Assembly: GCF_025499465.1 (NCBI RefSeq)
Contig: NZ_JAIMCA010000002.1
Location: 62,001-126,000 of the forward strand
Source: Allobosea sp. BH3
Lineage (GTDB): Bacteria > Pseudomonadota > Alphaproteobacteria > Rhizobiales > Beijerinckiaceae
Length of the DNA stretch: 64,000 nt
Direction: 5' to 3'
Shown here in pieces: positions 27,718-36,168 of this stretch. Position numbers and translations under genes: made by a program. Under the pieces are notes generated by a model. That model was not told where the DNA came from, made no database searches, and was given only the letters and a program-made list of their open reading frames with translations. The number at the start of each line of letters is the position of its first letter. Position 1 is the first letter of the stretch.

Positions 27718-29244
27718 ATGCTCAAGAACATCCTGTCGGTCGGCGGCTACACGCTCATATCCCGTGTCACTGGCTTCGTGCGCGACATCGCGCTGGCGGC
27801 CCTGCTCGGCGCCGGTGGGACGATGGACGCCTTCGCCGTGGCCCTGCGGCTGCCGAATCATTTCCGCGCCATCTTCGGCGAAGGTGCCTTCAACCAGGCC
27901 TATGTGCCGGCCTACACCTACGTCTCCGAGAAGCTGGGGCCTGAAGCCGCGAAGCTCTTCGCCGACAGACTCTTCACGGTGCTGCTGCTCGTGCAGATCG
28001 TGCTGCTGGCGCTCGCGATCCCGCTGATGCCCTGGTTCCTGCTGGTGCTGGCGCCCGGCTTCACGGAAGATCCGGCAGTCTTCGATCTCGCCGTCGCACT
28101 GACGCGGATCACCTTTCCCTATCTCCTGTTCATGACGTTGGTGACGTTCCTCGGCGGGACGTTGAGCGCGGTCGAGCGCTTTGCCGCCTTCGCCGCCGCG
28201 CCGATCCTGCTCAATCTCTGCGTCGTGGCGGCGCTCGCGGTCGCCTTCCTGTTCCCGAGCGCCGCCCATGCGGCCGCCTGGGGCGTCGCGGTATCCGGTG
28301 TCGCGCAATGGATCCTGCTCTATGTCGCCGCCAAGCGCGCCGGCGTGTCCAGCACGATCGTCAGGCCGCATATGGATGCGGGGGTGCGGCGCTTCCTCGT
28401 GACGTTCGGACCGGCCGTGATCGGCTCGGCCGGCCAGCAGATCGCGATGTTCGCCGACACGATCATCGCCTCGCTGCTGCCCCGCGGCGGCAATTCTGCG
28501 CTCTACTATGCCGAGCGGCTCTACCAGCTGCCGCTCGGGCTGATCGCCATCGCCGTCGGCACCGTCGCACTCTCCGCGATGAGCCGCGCCATCGCCCGCG
28601 ACGACGAGGCCGCCGCCAACCGGGCCCAGAACCGCGCCGTCGCGATCGCGCTCGTCGCCAGCGCGCCCTTCGTCGCGGCCTTCGTCGCAGTGCCCGAGCT
28701 TATCGTGGCGGCCCTGTTCCAGCGCGGCGCCTTCGATGCGCAGGCCAGCGCTGCCGCCGGGGCCGTACTCTTCGCCTATTCGCTGGGCCTGCCGGCGATG
28801 GTGATGATCCGCCCGCAGGTCTCGGCCTTCCAGGCGCGCGGCGACACCACGACGCCCATGCTCGTCGCGCTTTCGGCCATTGCCTGCAACCTGGCGCTGA
28901 AGCTGCTGCTCTGGCGTGATTGGGGCGCTTCCGGGTTGGCGCTGGCGACGGCGGCGGGTGCCTGGATCAATCTCGTGGCGCTCTTCGTATTGGCGCGGCG
29001 GCGCGGCTTCACCGAGCCTGACCGGCGCCTGCCGGGCTTTGCGGGCATCGTCTGCCTCGCGGCGGCACTGGCGGGTGCCTTTGCCTGGTGGATGGCTCCT
29101 CAAGCGCTCAGGTTGACCGCCACCCTGCCCTTCGAGCCGATCCTGATGGCAGTGCTGCTGCTGTCAGCGGGGGCGGCGGTGCTCTATGCCGTGCTGGTCG
29201 GCGGGGGGCTCAAGGCGACGGGGCTGCTCAGGCTGCTGCGGTAA
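27718..29244 (+). CDS. murJ: lipid II flippase MurJ (MviN family)
   Basis: 508-residue polytopic membrane protein of the MOP superfamily, with 13-14 hydrophobic segments throughout. It starts MLKNILSVGGYTLISRVTGFVRDIALAALLGAG, the typical MurJ opening with the conserved Arg in SRVTGFVRD. It also has the GEGAFNQAYVP segment and the FQRGAFDAQASAA-type segment before helix 9. It flips lipid II across the inner membrane for peptidoglycan synthesis and should be essential. It is preceded by a family A repeat and followed by another hairpin repeat. Confidence 0.95.
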   Translation: MLKNILSVGGYTLISRVTGFVRDIALAALLGAGGTMDAFAVALRLPNHFRAIFGEGAFNQAYVPAYTYVSEKLGPEAAKLFADRLFTVLLLVQIVLLALAIPLMPWFLLVLAPGFTEDPAVFDLAVALTRITFPYLLFMTLVTFLGGTLSAVERFAAFAAAPILLNLCVVAALAVAFLFPSAAHAAAWGVAVSGVAQWILLYVAAKRAGVSSTIVRPHMDAGVRRFLVTFGPAVIGSAGQQIAMFADTIIASLLPRGGNSALYYAERLYQLPLGLIAIAVGTVALSAMSRAIARDDEAAANRAQNRAVAIALVASAPFVAAFVAVPELIVAALFQRGAFDAQASAAAGAVLFAYSLGLPAMVMIRPQVSAFQARGDTTTPMLVALSAIACNLALKLLLWRDWGASGLALATAAGAWINLVALFVLARRRGFTEPDRRLPGFAGIVCLAAALAGAFAWWMAPQALRLTATLPFEPILMAVLLLSAGAAVLYAVLVGGGLKATGLLRLLR

Positions 29245-29254
29245 TAGAGCGCCA

Positions 29255-29355
29255 TCATTCTCGGGCGAAGCGAAGCGTAGACCCGAGTATCTCAGGCAGA
29301 AAGAGGCACGGGAGCCTCCACCGGCAGGAGATGCTCGGGTCAAGCCCGAGCATGA
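29255..29355. repeat. hairpin repeat element (family B) after murJ
   Basis: Imperfect 101-bp inverted repeat. TCATTCTCGGGC (29255) pairs with GCCCGAGCATGA (11 of 12), and ACCCGAGTATCTC pairs with GAGATGCTCGGGT (12 of 13). It lies between convergent murJ and the nitronate monooxygenase gene and could terminate either. A short sequence resembling its left end (GTCATTCTCGGGCAGG) occurs near 36279. Confidence 0.7.
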
Positions 29356-29364
29356 CGAGCTTGC

Positions 29365-30342
29365 TCAGACGACGAAACGCCCGGCCCCGCCGAGCAGGGC
29401 CGCAGCCTCGGCCACCATACGCTCGACGATCTCGCCGGCGCTCGGAACATCTGTGATCAGCCCGGCCGCCTCGCCGAAGATGACGGCGGCCTTGTCGGGA
29501 TCGCCCGCCATGAAGGCCTCGCGATAGGCCGGCGCCTCGCCTTCGATGGCGGCTTTCAGATCGCCGTCGCGGCCCGCCCACTTCGCGATGAAGGCATTGT
29601 CGGCGACGCGGATGTCGAAGGGCTTGGGCCAGTCGAGCTGGCGGGCGATGTCCGGCAGCGAGGATCGCACGGTTCCGTCGCCGGTCGCCGCGATGGCGGC
29701 GGCCTGATGGCGCTCATGCACCAGCGCTTCGCGGCTCGCCCAGAAGCGGGTGCCGATCAGCACGCCGTCGGCGCCCAGCATCAGCGCGGCCGCAAGCCCG
29801 CGCCCATCGGCGATGCCGCCGGCGGCGACAAGCAGGGTGTCGGGGCTTTTGCCGGCGATCAGGTCCGCTGCTTCCGGCACGAAGGGCAGCGTCGCGCGGC
29901 GCTGGCCATGGCCGCCGGCTTCCGCGCCCTGGGCAATGATTATCGCTGCGCCGGCCTCCAGCGCCTGCCGCACATGGTCGAGCGACTGGCACTGGCAGAT
30001 CAACGGCCCACCGGCCGCTGCGATCTCGGCGGCGAAGGGGCGCGGGTCACCGAAGGAGAGCATCAGGGCGGCGGGCTTATGCGCCAACGCCTGAGTCAGA
30101 AGTTCGGGCTTCTTCGCCATCGACCAGGTGATGAAGCCGCAGCCGACCTGCGTATTGCCGGCGGCTGCGAATTGCTGTTCGAGCCAGGCGGCGTCGCCAT
30201 AGCCGCCGCCGATGAGGCCAAGCCCCCCAGCCCGCGTCACGGCCGCGGCGAGGGCCCCGCCGCCGGCCAGCGCCATGGGCGCGGACAGGATCGGATGGGC
30301 GATGCCGAGCCGCGCGGTGAGACGGGTCGAGAGCCTCGTCAT
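29365..30342 (-). CDS. nitronate monooxygenase
   Basis: 325-residue FMN-dependent enzyme that oxidises nitronates such as propionate-3-nitronate. It has the N-terminal IAHPILSAPMALAGGGALAAAV, the QGAEAGGH motif near residue 136, and the AAGGIADGRG and GADGVLIGTRF FMN-phosphate segments. The family length is about 320-350. It follows the branched-chain aminotransferase start-to-stop with a 6-bp gap, suggesting co-transcription, though no shared pathway is obvious. Some family members are annotated as 2-nitropropane dioxygenase. Confidence 0.88.
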   Translation of the reverse strand: MTRLSTRLTARLGIAHPILSAPMALAGGGALAAAVTRAGGLGLIGGGYGDAAWLEQQFAAAGNTQVGCGFITWSMAKKPELLTQALAHKPAALMLSFGDPRPFAAEIAAAGGPLICQCQSLDHVRQALEAGAAIIIAQGAEAGGHGQRRATLPFVPEAADLIAGKSPDTLLVAAGGIADGRGLAAALMLGADGVLIGTRFWASREALVHERHQAAAIAATGDGTVRSSLPDIARQLDWPKPFDIRVADNAFIAKWAGRDGDLKAAIEGEAPAYREAFMAGDPDKAAVIFGEAAGLITDVPSAGEIVERMVAEAAALLGGAGRFVV

Positions 30343-30348
30343 GGCTGC

Positions 30349-31221
30349 TTACGCCGCCTTCGCCTTGCTGTGGGCGAAGTCCATGTAGAGCTCGCGGGCC
30401 TTGCGGAAGAGCGGGCCGGGCTGAAGCACGCGGCTGTCGATGCGGTTCACCGGCATCACCTTCGAGTAGTTGCCCGAGATGAAGATCTCGTCGGCTTGCT
30501 CGAAGTCGCTGTAGCGCAGGCTGCATTCCTGGACCTGGATGCCGTCCTGACGCATGAGGCCGATGACGCGCTGGCGCGTGATGCCGTTCAGGAAGGTGCC
30601 GTTCGGGACCGGGGTCTTCACCACGCCGTCCTTGGCGAGGAAGATGTTCGAGGTCGCCGTCTCGGCGACGTGGCCGAGCATGTCCAACACCAGCGCGTTG
30701 TCGTAGCCGGCGGCCTTGGCCGCCTTCAGGATGCGGGCGTTGTTGGGATAGAGACAGCCGGCCTTGGCGTCGGTCGGCGCGGTCTCGAAGGTCGGGCGGC
30801 GATAGAGCCCCTGGGTGACCGAGAAGCCGTTGGTGGGAACGCCCATCGGCGCCTCGAACAGGCAGAGCGCGAACTGGGTCGAGCCGGGATCGGGCATGAT
30901 GGTGGAGGGGCCATCGGCCTCCGCCCAGTACATCGGCTTGACGTAGAGCGCAGCGCCCGAGGTGAACTTCTTGGCGCCCTCGAACATCTTCTCGACGATG
31001 AACTCCTCCGTCACGGTGGGTTCGAGCCCGAGCGCGAGCGCCGAACGGTTCACGCGAGCGGCGTGCAGGTCGATGTCGGGAGCGACGCCGTCGAAATAGC
31101 GGCCGCCGTCGAAGACCGAGGAGCTCTGCCACAGCACATGGCTACGCGGGCCGACGAGTCCGGGATTGCCTTCGTGCCAGGCCCCGTCGAACCAGGTCCA
31201 TGTCTGAGAATACCATGCCAT
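30349..31221 (-). CDS. branched-chain amino acid aminotransferase (class IV)
   Basis: 290-residue PLP enzyme of fold type IV that should transaminate Leu, Ile and Val with 2-oxoglutarate. Start MAWYSQTWTWFDGAWHEGNP at the ATG at 31221; the upstream frame runs into a repeat element and is rejected. The PLP lysine is probably Lys153 (TDAKAGCLY) and the cofactor-binding Glu is Glu187 (VAETATSNIF). GYDNALVLD is conserved. Its neighbours on the same strand are azlC and azlD, a predicted branched-chain amino acid exporter, which fits. D-amino acid transaminase or 4-amino-4-deoxychorismate lyase is less likely on motif grounds. Confidence 0.88.
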   Translation of the reverse strand: MAWYSQTWTWFDGAWHEGNPGLVGPRSHVLWQSSSVFDGGRYFDGVAPDIDLHAARVNRSALALGLEPTVTEEFIVEKMFEGAKKFTSGAALYVKPMYWAEADGPSTIMPDPGSTQFALCLFEAPMGVPTNGFSVTQGLYRRPTFETAPTDAKAGCLYPNNARILKAAKAAGYDNALVLDMLGHVAETATSNIFLAKDGVVKTPVPNGTFLNGITRQRVIGLMRQDGIQVQECSLRYSDFEQADEIFISGNYSKVMPVNRIDSRVLQPGPLFRKARELYMDFAHSKAKAA

Positions 31222-31364
31222 GACGGCGCTCCGCTTTAGTGAGTTATTGCGCGGCGCACCGTCGTCCCGCCGCCGGCCGCCGTCAACATGTCGCAATGAC
31301 AATCGCGATGACGGGATGTGATGGAAACAATCGGCCGGCGTGATGGATCGCGCCGGAACCCTCC

Positions 31365-31464
31365 CGTCATTGCGAGCGAAGCGAAGCAATCCAGGGGGGA
31401 CCGGGTCGAACGGTTAGAGCCAGTCCCCTGGATTGCTTCGTCGCTGCGCTCCTCGCAAATCACG
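31365..31464. repeat. 100-bp dispersed inverted-repeat element, family A copy 2
   Basis: Second copy of the element at 27589-27686. It begins CGTCATTGCGAGCGAAGCGA and ends GCTCCTCGCAAATCACG. The inner arms AGCAATCCAGGGGG and CCCCTGGATTGCT pair. The right terminus has one insertion and a mismatch relative to the perfect inverse, so this copy is slightly decayed. It lies between azlD and the aminotransferase gene. Confidence 0.85.
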
Positions 31465-31476
31465 GGGAGCGCAGCG

Positions 31477-31794
31477 TTAGAAGCCGAAAGCGCGCAGGGC
31501 CGAGATCGCCGCCATGCCCGTGATCAACGCCAGCAGCTCGCTGCGGCGCAGGATCATGGTGCCGACCGCGACGAGCAGCGCGATGCCGGCGGCGACGCCC
31601 AGCCGCTCGATCAGCGGCAGCACCGTCGCCACGACGATGGAGCCCGGCAGCGCCGCGAGCCCGCGCCGGACATGCGGCGTCAGCGGGATGACGCTCATTA
31701 GCGCGACACCGGAGATGCGGCAGAGATAGGTCGCGACCGCCATGGCAAGGATGGCGAGCATAGGGCCCCAGGTGCCGGGATCAGGGATGGTCAT
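31477..31794 (-). CDS. azlD: AzlD family branched-chain amino acid exporter subunit
   Basis: 105-residue membrane protein with three or four hydrophobic segments, from the ATG at 31794 (MTIPDPGTWGPMLAILAMAVATYLCRI). The ATYLCRISGVALM start and RRGLAALPGSIVVATVLP segment match AzlD. Its start lies within the end of azlC (14-bp overlap), so the two subunits are translationally coupled. It is the small partner of AzlC in export of branched-chain amino acids and analogues. The family A repeat follows its start-distal side. Confidence 0.87.
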   Translation of the reverse strand: MTIPDPGTWGPMLAILAMAVATYLCRISGVALMSVIPLTPHVRRGLAALPGSIVVATVLPLIERLGVAAGIALLVAVGTMILRRSELLALITGMAAISALRAFGF

Positions 31795-32524
31795 CGCGGA
31801 ACGCCCCCGTGATCGCGCCTGCCAGAGAGCCGACAATGATGAAGGCATAGCCGTCGACGAGCTTGGCGGTGACCAGCGCAACGAGCCCGGCCACGACCCA
31901 GGGCACCATGCCCCGCCGGCCGCGCCAGAGCGGCACGATCATCGCAGCGAAGAAGATCGGCATGACGAGGTCGATGCCATACCGACGCGGATCGGCCACC
32001 AGCGTGCCGAGCCCGTAGCCGAGCATGGTCGCGACGATCCAGACCAGCCAGAGAGCGAGCCCGGCGCCGACGAGCACGCCGAGGTCCCGGCCGCCCTCGG
32101 CCTGATAGCGCGTGCCGATCAGCCAGTTGGCGTCCGTGTAGAAGAAGAGGTGGAACGCATTCAGTGTCCGCGAATATTGCGCGAACCACGGCTGGAGCGC
32201 CGCGCCCTGCAGCACCATCCGCGCATTGACGGTGGCGGTCACGACAGCAAGCCCGGCAATCGCCCCCCAGCTCCATTCGGGCCGCCAGAGCTCCATCGCG
32301 ACGAGCTGCGAGACGCCGGCATAGACGAGCGCGCTCATAAGAAATGCTTCGAGCCCCGTGACGCCCTTCGCCGCGGCGGCGGCGCCGAAGGCGACGGCGA
32401 AGACGACGATGCCGGGTATCAGCACCGAGACACGGCGCAGGCCGAGCAGCATGCCGCCCATGGTGATGGGGGCAGCTTTGACGGCAGGCTGGCCGGGTGA
32501 TTGCGGCTTCGGTTCAGGCGACAT
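31781..32524 (-). CDS. azlC: AzlC family branched-chain amino acid exporter subunit
   Basis: 247 residues from the ATG at 32524 (MSPEPKPQSPGQPAVKAAPITMGGMLLGLRRVSV). Family features are IPGIVVFAVAFGAAAAAKGVTGLEAFLMSALVYAGVSQLVAMEL and NARMVLQGAALQPWF. Seven or so membrane helices. It forms an exporter with AzlD. AzlC is often annotated as an ABC permease but no ATPase is involved. It heads the azlC-azlD-aminotransferase group. The N-terminal extension before the first helix (about 45 residues) is Pro-rich. Confidence 0.88.
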   Translation of the reverse strand: MSPEPKPQSPGQPAVKAAPITMGGMLLGLRRVSVLIPGIVVFAVAFGAAAAAKGVTGLEAFLMSALVYAGVSQLVAMELWRPEWSWGAIAGLAVVTATVNARMVLQGAALQPWFAQYSRTLNAFHLFFYTDANWLIGTRYQAEGGRDLGVLVGAGLALWLVWIVATMLGYGLGTLVADPRRYGIDLVMPIFFAAMIVPLWRGRRGMVPWVVAGLVALVTAKLVDGYAFIIVGSLAGAITGAFRDDHP

Positions 32525-32633
32525 CGCCTCCAGAAGCGGAAAGCCGCGCCACGCGTCAACGCGCATGGATGGCGCGCCTGCATGTGTTCCGCGCAAGACG
32601 CGACGGAGCCAGGGCGGCAGAAGCCCGCATCAC

Positions 32634-32664
32634 GAAAAACGGCGGCCGGGATGCCCGGCCGCCG
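32634..32664 (-). terminator. rho-independent terminator after the TerC pair
   Basis: Perfect 11-bp stem CGGCGGCCGGG / CCCGGCCGCCG with a 3-base loop (32640-32664), followed on the minus strand by five T residues. It lies 27 bp past the stop of the second TerC gene. Confidence 0.85.
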
Positions 32665-32690
32665 CAAAGCTGTTCAGATCCGCCGAGGGA

Positions 32691-33434
32691 TCAGCCCGGC
32701 TGGTCGGCGGGCTTCTTCTTCAGGAAGTAGGCCACCACACAGACGAAGGCCGCGCCGATCACGGCCGCGCCGTAATAGATGCCCTTGGCCGTCGCAAGAC
32801 CGGCCGGGTGCGTATCCGTGACCGGAACGGTCTGGACCCAGCTCGGCAGCGCGGTCTGGAACCACTGCAGGACGGCGATGTCGCTGACCAGCATCTCGCC
32901 AGCGATCCAGCCGAGCAGGCCGGCACCGAACCAGACGAGGATCGGGAAGCGCTCGAGCACCTTGGACAGCATGTTGGCGCCGAAAATGATCAGCGGGATG
33001 GTCAGCAGCAGGCCGAACACGAAGAGCTCGAAATGGCCGCGGGCGGCGGCGGCGATAGCGAGCACGTTATCGAGGCTCATCACCGCGTCGGCGATGGCGA
33101 TCGTGCGCACTGCCTTCCAGAGGTTGTCACTGGCCTGGATGTCGCTATGCGCTTCCTCCTCGCCCTTGGCGAGCTTGATCGCGATCCAGAACAGTAGCAG
33201 GGCCCCGACGACCTTCAGGAACGGGATGTTCAGCAGATAGGAGACGACGACTGCAAACAGGATGCGAAGCGCCACGGCGGCGCCGCAACCCAGCCAGATG
33301 CCGAGCTTGCGCTGCTTTTCCGGCAGCGAGCGCACCGCCATCGCGATGACGATCGCATTGTCGCCGGACAGAAGCAGGTCAATCCAGATGATCTGGAGCA
33401 GCGATAGCCAGAAGGTCGATGAGCTGAAATCCAT
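32691..33434 (-). CDS. TerC family integral membrane protein (YjbE type), second copy
   Basis: 247-residue polytopic protein with about seven helices. It has the TerC hallmark IDLLLSGDNAIVIAMAVRSLP near the N-terminus and a second acidic SLDNVLAIAAAARGH segment, both thought to bind or move metal ions. Some TerC/YjbE proteins export manganese or metallate nascent exported enzymes; others give tellurite resistance. It is a tandem paralogue of the gene just upstream (18-bp gap), with clear similarity over the whole length (SGDNA, SLDNVLAIAA, LERFP, LGWIAGEM). The insertion at about 220-240 contains a WVQTVPVTDTHPAG-type loop. The terminator after it ends the operon. Confidence 0.88.
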   Translation of the reverse strand: MDFSSSTFWLSLLQIIWIDLLLSGDNAIVIAMAVRSLPEKQRKLGIWLGCGAAVALRILFAVVVSYLLNIPFLKVVGALLLFWIAIKLAKGEEEAHSDIQASDNLWKAVRTIAIADAVMSLDNVLAIAAAARGHFELFVFGLLLTIPLIIFGANMLSKVLERFPILVWFGAGLLGWIAGEMLVSDIAVLQWFQTALPSWVQTVPVTDTHPAGLATAKGIYYGAAVIGAAFVCVVAYFLKKKPADQPG

Positions 33435-33452
33435 ATGCCAATCCGTTCCTGT

Positions 33453-34157
33453 TCAGTGCGCCGGGTCTGGCCGGCGCGATTTGATGAAATAGCCAAGGCC
33501 GAGCACGAGCAGAGCGCCCAGGATCGCGGCCGGATATTCGAGCTGGTGCAGCAATTCCGTGCCGAAGCGGCCGGCGAGCCATGGATCGCTGTCGAACATC
33601 TCGCCCGCCACCCAGCCCAGCAGTGCCGCGCCGGCCCAGACCAGCACCGGGAAGCGCTCGAGCAGGCTGGTGATCAGCGAGGCGCCGAGCACGATCAGCG
33701 GGATCGAGATGACGAGGCCGGCGATCAGCAGCGGCATCGAATTCTTGGCGACCGCGGCGATGGCCAGCACGTTGTCCAGGCTCATGACGATGTCGGCAAT
33801 GGCCACCGTCTGCACCGCCTTCCAGAGCTTGCTGCTGGCCGCGATCGAATCCTCGCTCTCGCCGCCATCCTCGACGACCAGCTTCACAGCGATCCAGATC
33901 AGCAGGACCGCGCCAATGATATGCAGGAAGGGCATGTCGAGCAGCGAGGCGATCAGAACCGTGAAGAGCACGCGCAACACCACCGCGACGCCGGCGCCGA
34001 GCGCGATGCCCACTGTGCGCTGCCGCGGCGCGAGCGCGCGGCAGGCGAGCGCGATCACGACCGCGTTGTCGCCCGACAGCACGATGTTGAGCAGGATGAT
34101 TTCAGCCAGCTTCCCCCACGCGAGGGGATCGACGATAGACAGCGACGACAAATCCAT
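33453..34157 (-). CDS. TerC family integral membrane protein (YjbE type), first copy
   Basis: 234 residues with the same features as its neighbour: NIVLSGDNAVVIALACRALAP and SLDNVLAIAAVAKNS, LERFPVLVWAGAALLGWVAGEM. It starts 26 bp after the stop of tartrate dehydrogenase, so both TerC genes are probably read from the promoter of the dehalogenase-like gene. The specific ion is not predictable. No yybP-ykoY-type element could be recognised upstream by eye, and space for one is lacking here. Confidence 0.88.
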   Translation of the reverse strand: MDLSSLSIVDPLAWGKLAEIILLNIVLSGDNAVVIALACRALAPRQRTVGIALGAGVAVVLRVLFTVLIASLLDMPFLHIIGAVLLIWIAVKLVVEDGGESEDSIAASSKLWKAVQTVAIADIVMSLDNVLAIAAVAKNSMPLLIAGLVISIPLIVLGASLITSLLERFPVLVWAGAALLGWVAGEMFDSDPWLAGRFGTELLHQLEYPAAILGALLVLGLGYFIKSRRPDPAH

Positions 34158-34183
34158 ATCCCGGAACCCTTACGCTCAGATCC

Positions 34184-35260
34184 TCAGAGTGCCTGCTCGA
34201 TGGCCTTGCCGGCCGCTTCCGTGCCCAACTCGCCACCAAGGTCGCGGGTCCGGGTGCGGGCATCGCCGAGTGCGCGCTCGATCGCAGCCTCGATCCCCTT
34301 GGCCGCTTCATGCTCGCCGAGATGATCCAGCATCATCGCGCCGGACCAGATCATGCCGACCGGGTTGGCGATGCCCTTCCCGAAGATGTCCGGGGCCGAG
34401 CCATGGACCGGCTCGAACAGCGAGGGATGGTCCCCCGTCGGATTGATGTTGCCAGAGGGCGCGATGCCGATGGTGCCGGTGCAGGCAGGGCCGAGATCGG
34501 AAAGGATGTCGCCGAAGAGGTTCGAGGCGACGACGACATCGAAACGGTCCGGGTTCAGCACGAAATGCGCGGTCAGGATGTCGATGTGGTACTGCTCGAC
34601 GGCGACGCCCGGATAGTTCTTCGCCATCTCCTTCACCCGCTCGTCCCAGTAGGGCATCGTGATCGAGATGCCGTTCGACTTGGTGGCGGAGGTGACCTTC
34701 TTGCGCGGACGGCGGCTCGCCAGCTCGAAGGCGTATTTCAGAACCCGGTCGACGCCGACGCGGCTCATCACCGTCTCCTGGATGACGATCTCGCGCTCGG
34801 TGCCGGCATACATGCGGCCGCCGACCGAGGAATATTCGCCCTCGGTGTTCTCGCGCACGACGAAGAAGTCGATATCGCCGGGCTTGCGGTTGGCGAGCGG
34901 GCCGGGCACGCCCGGCATCAGGCGCACGGGGCGCAGATTGACGTATTGATCGAACTCGCGACGGAAGAGCAGCAGCGAGCCCCAGAGCGAAATGTGGTCC
35001 GGCACCTGCTGAGGCATGCCGACGGCGCCGAAATAGATCGCGTCATGGCCGCCGATCTTCTCCTTCCAGTCGTCGGGCAGCATCTTGCCGTGCTTGGCGT
35101 AGTAGTCGCAGGAGGAGAAATCGAACTCGTCGAGCCGCAGTTCGAAGCCGTACTTCTTGGACGCCGCCTCCAGCACACGCAGGCCCTCGGGCATGACTTC
35201 CTTGCCGATGCCATCGCCGGCGATGACGGCGATGCGATAGACGCGATTGGTCCCGGTCAT
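34184..35260 (-). CDS. tartrate dehydrogenase (isopropylmalate/isocitrate dehydrogenase family)
   Basis: 358-residue NAD-dependent beta-decarboxylating dehydrogenase. It has the start VYRIAVIAGDGIGKEVMPEGLRVLE, FFVVRENTEGEYSSVGGR, the metal-binding segment NLFGDILSDLGPACTGTIGIAPSGN and GSAPDIFGKGIANPVGMIWS, as in TtuC/tartrate dehydrogenase-decarboxylase. Isopropylmalate dehydrogenase is the nearest alternative, but the RENTEGEYSSVGGRMY and NGISITMPYWDER segments favour tartrate/malate type. Its ATG overlaps the stop of the dehalogenase-like gene by 4 bp, so the two are coupled. The dehydrogenase and the hydrolase may act on the same alpha-hydroxy acids (for example glycolate, the product of dehalogenation, but this is inference). 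Confidence 0.85.
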   Translation of the reverse strand: MTGTNRVYRIAVIAGDGIGKEVMPEGLRVLEAASKKYGFELRLDEFDFSSCDYYAKHGKMLPDDWKEKIGGHDAIYFGAVGMPQQVPDHISLWGSLLLFRREFDQYVNLRPVRLMPGVPGPLANRKPGDIDFFVVRENTEGEYSSVGGRMYAGTEREIVIQETVMSRVGVDRVLKYAFELASRRPRKKVTSATKSNGISITMPYWDERVKEMAKNYPGVAVEQYHIDILTAHFVLNPDRFDVVVASNLFGDILSDLGPACTGTIGIAPSGNINPTGDHPSLFEPVHGSAPDIFGKGIANPVGMIWSGAMMLDHLGEHEAAKGIEAAIERALGDARTRTRDLGGELGTEAAGKAIEQAL

Positions 35261-36168
35261 GCGGATTCTCCGAAGAAAGCCTTGAACTCGGCGGCGACGA
35301 GGTCCGGGACCTCCTCCGCCAGATAATGCCCGCCCGGCAGCGCCTGGCCGCGCACATCCTGCGCACGCAGCCGCCAGAGCGCCAGCGGGTCGAAGCATTT
35401 GCCGATGATGCCGTTCGCGCCCCAAAGCGCAAGCAGGGGCTGCGTCAGCTTGCGCCCGCCATCCTCGTCATCATGGCGGATATCGATGGTCGCGGCGGCG
35501 CGGTAATCCTCGCAGGAGCCGTGGATCGTCGCCGGGTCGGCGAAGCAGCGCAGGTAGTGCGCCAGAGCTTCCGGCTCGAACGGCGTCAACCCGGCCGAGC
35601 CGGAGCCGCATTTCTTGCGCCAATAGGCTTCCGGATCGGCTCCGATCATGCGCTCCGGGAAGGGCACGGGCTGGATCAGGAAGAACCAGTGCCAATAGGC
35701 GCGGGCGAAGGCGTCGGTGGTGTTGGCGTACATCTCCCGCGTCGGGGCAATGTCGAGCGTGGCGAGGCTGATGACGCGCTCGGCATGGTCGAGCGCGAGG
35801 CGGTGCGACACCCGCGCTCCGCGGTCATGGGCGCCGACGAAGAAGCGTTCATGGCCGAGCGCGGTCATCACCTGCGCCATATCCAGCGCCATGGCGCGCT
35901 TGGAATAGGGGAAATGCTCGGGATCGGTCGGGGGCTTCTCGCTGTCGCCATAGCCGCGCAGATCGGCGCAGACGAGGGTGAAGTCGCCCTTCAGCCGCGC
36001 CGCGACCTTGTGCCAGAGCGCATGGGTCTGCGGATAGCCGTGCAGCAGCAGGAGCGGCGGCCCCTCCCCGCCCGTCCGGACACGGATGCACGCGCCCGAA
36101 GTCTCGACGTCGAGCAGGCGAAAACCCGGGAAAAGATTGTCCGTGACGGGACGTTCGATGAAATTCAT
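35257..36168 (-). CDS. alpha/beta hydrolase, haloacetate (fluoroacetate) dehalogenase type
   Basis: 303-residue hydrolase expected to replace halide of haloacetates by hydroxyl, giving glycolate. The nucleophile segment is GAHDRGARVSH (Asp115, Arg116, Arg119). Also seen are Asp139 (LDIAPTREM), His160-Trp161 (YWHWFFLIQP), Tyr222 and His281 (GGHYLAEE). These fit, with small offsets, the catalytic Asp-His-Asp triad, the carboxylate-binding Arg pair and the His-Trp-Tyr fluoride pocket of the Rhodopseudomonas fluoroacetate dehalogenase. The ATG at 36168 gives the family length of about 302. An epoxide hydrolase would lack the Asp-Arg-x-x-Arg pattern. It leads an operon with tartrate dehydrogenase and two TerC genes. 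Confidence 0.85.
   Translation of the reverse strand: MNFIERPVTDNLFPGFRLLDVETSGACIRVRTGGEGPPLLLLHGYPQTHALWHKVAARLKGDFTLVCADLRGYGDSEKPPTDPEHFPYSKRAMALDMAQVMTALGHERFFVGAHDRGARVSHRLALDHAERVISLATLDIAPTREMYANTTDAFARAYWHWFFLIQPVPFPERMIGADPEAYWRKKCGSGSAGLTPFEPEALAHYLRCFADPATIHGSCEDYRAAATIDIRHDDEDGGRKLTQPLLALWGANGIIGKCFDPLALWRLRAQDVRGQALPGGHYLAEEVPDLVAAEFKAFFGESA

Noticed and set aside
27397-29103. 568-codon minus-strand frame opposite murJ
   Set aside because: Shadow composition and overlaps the repeat; murJ motifs are on the plus strand.
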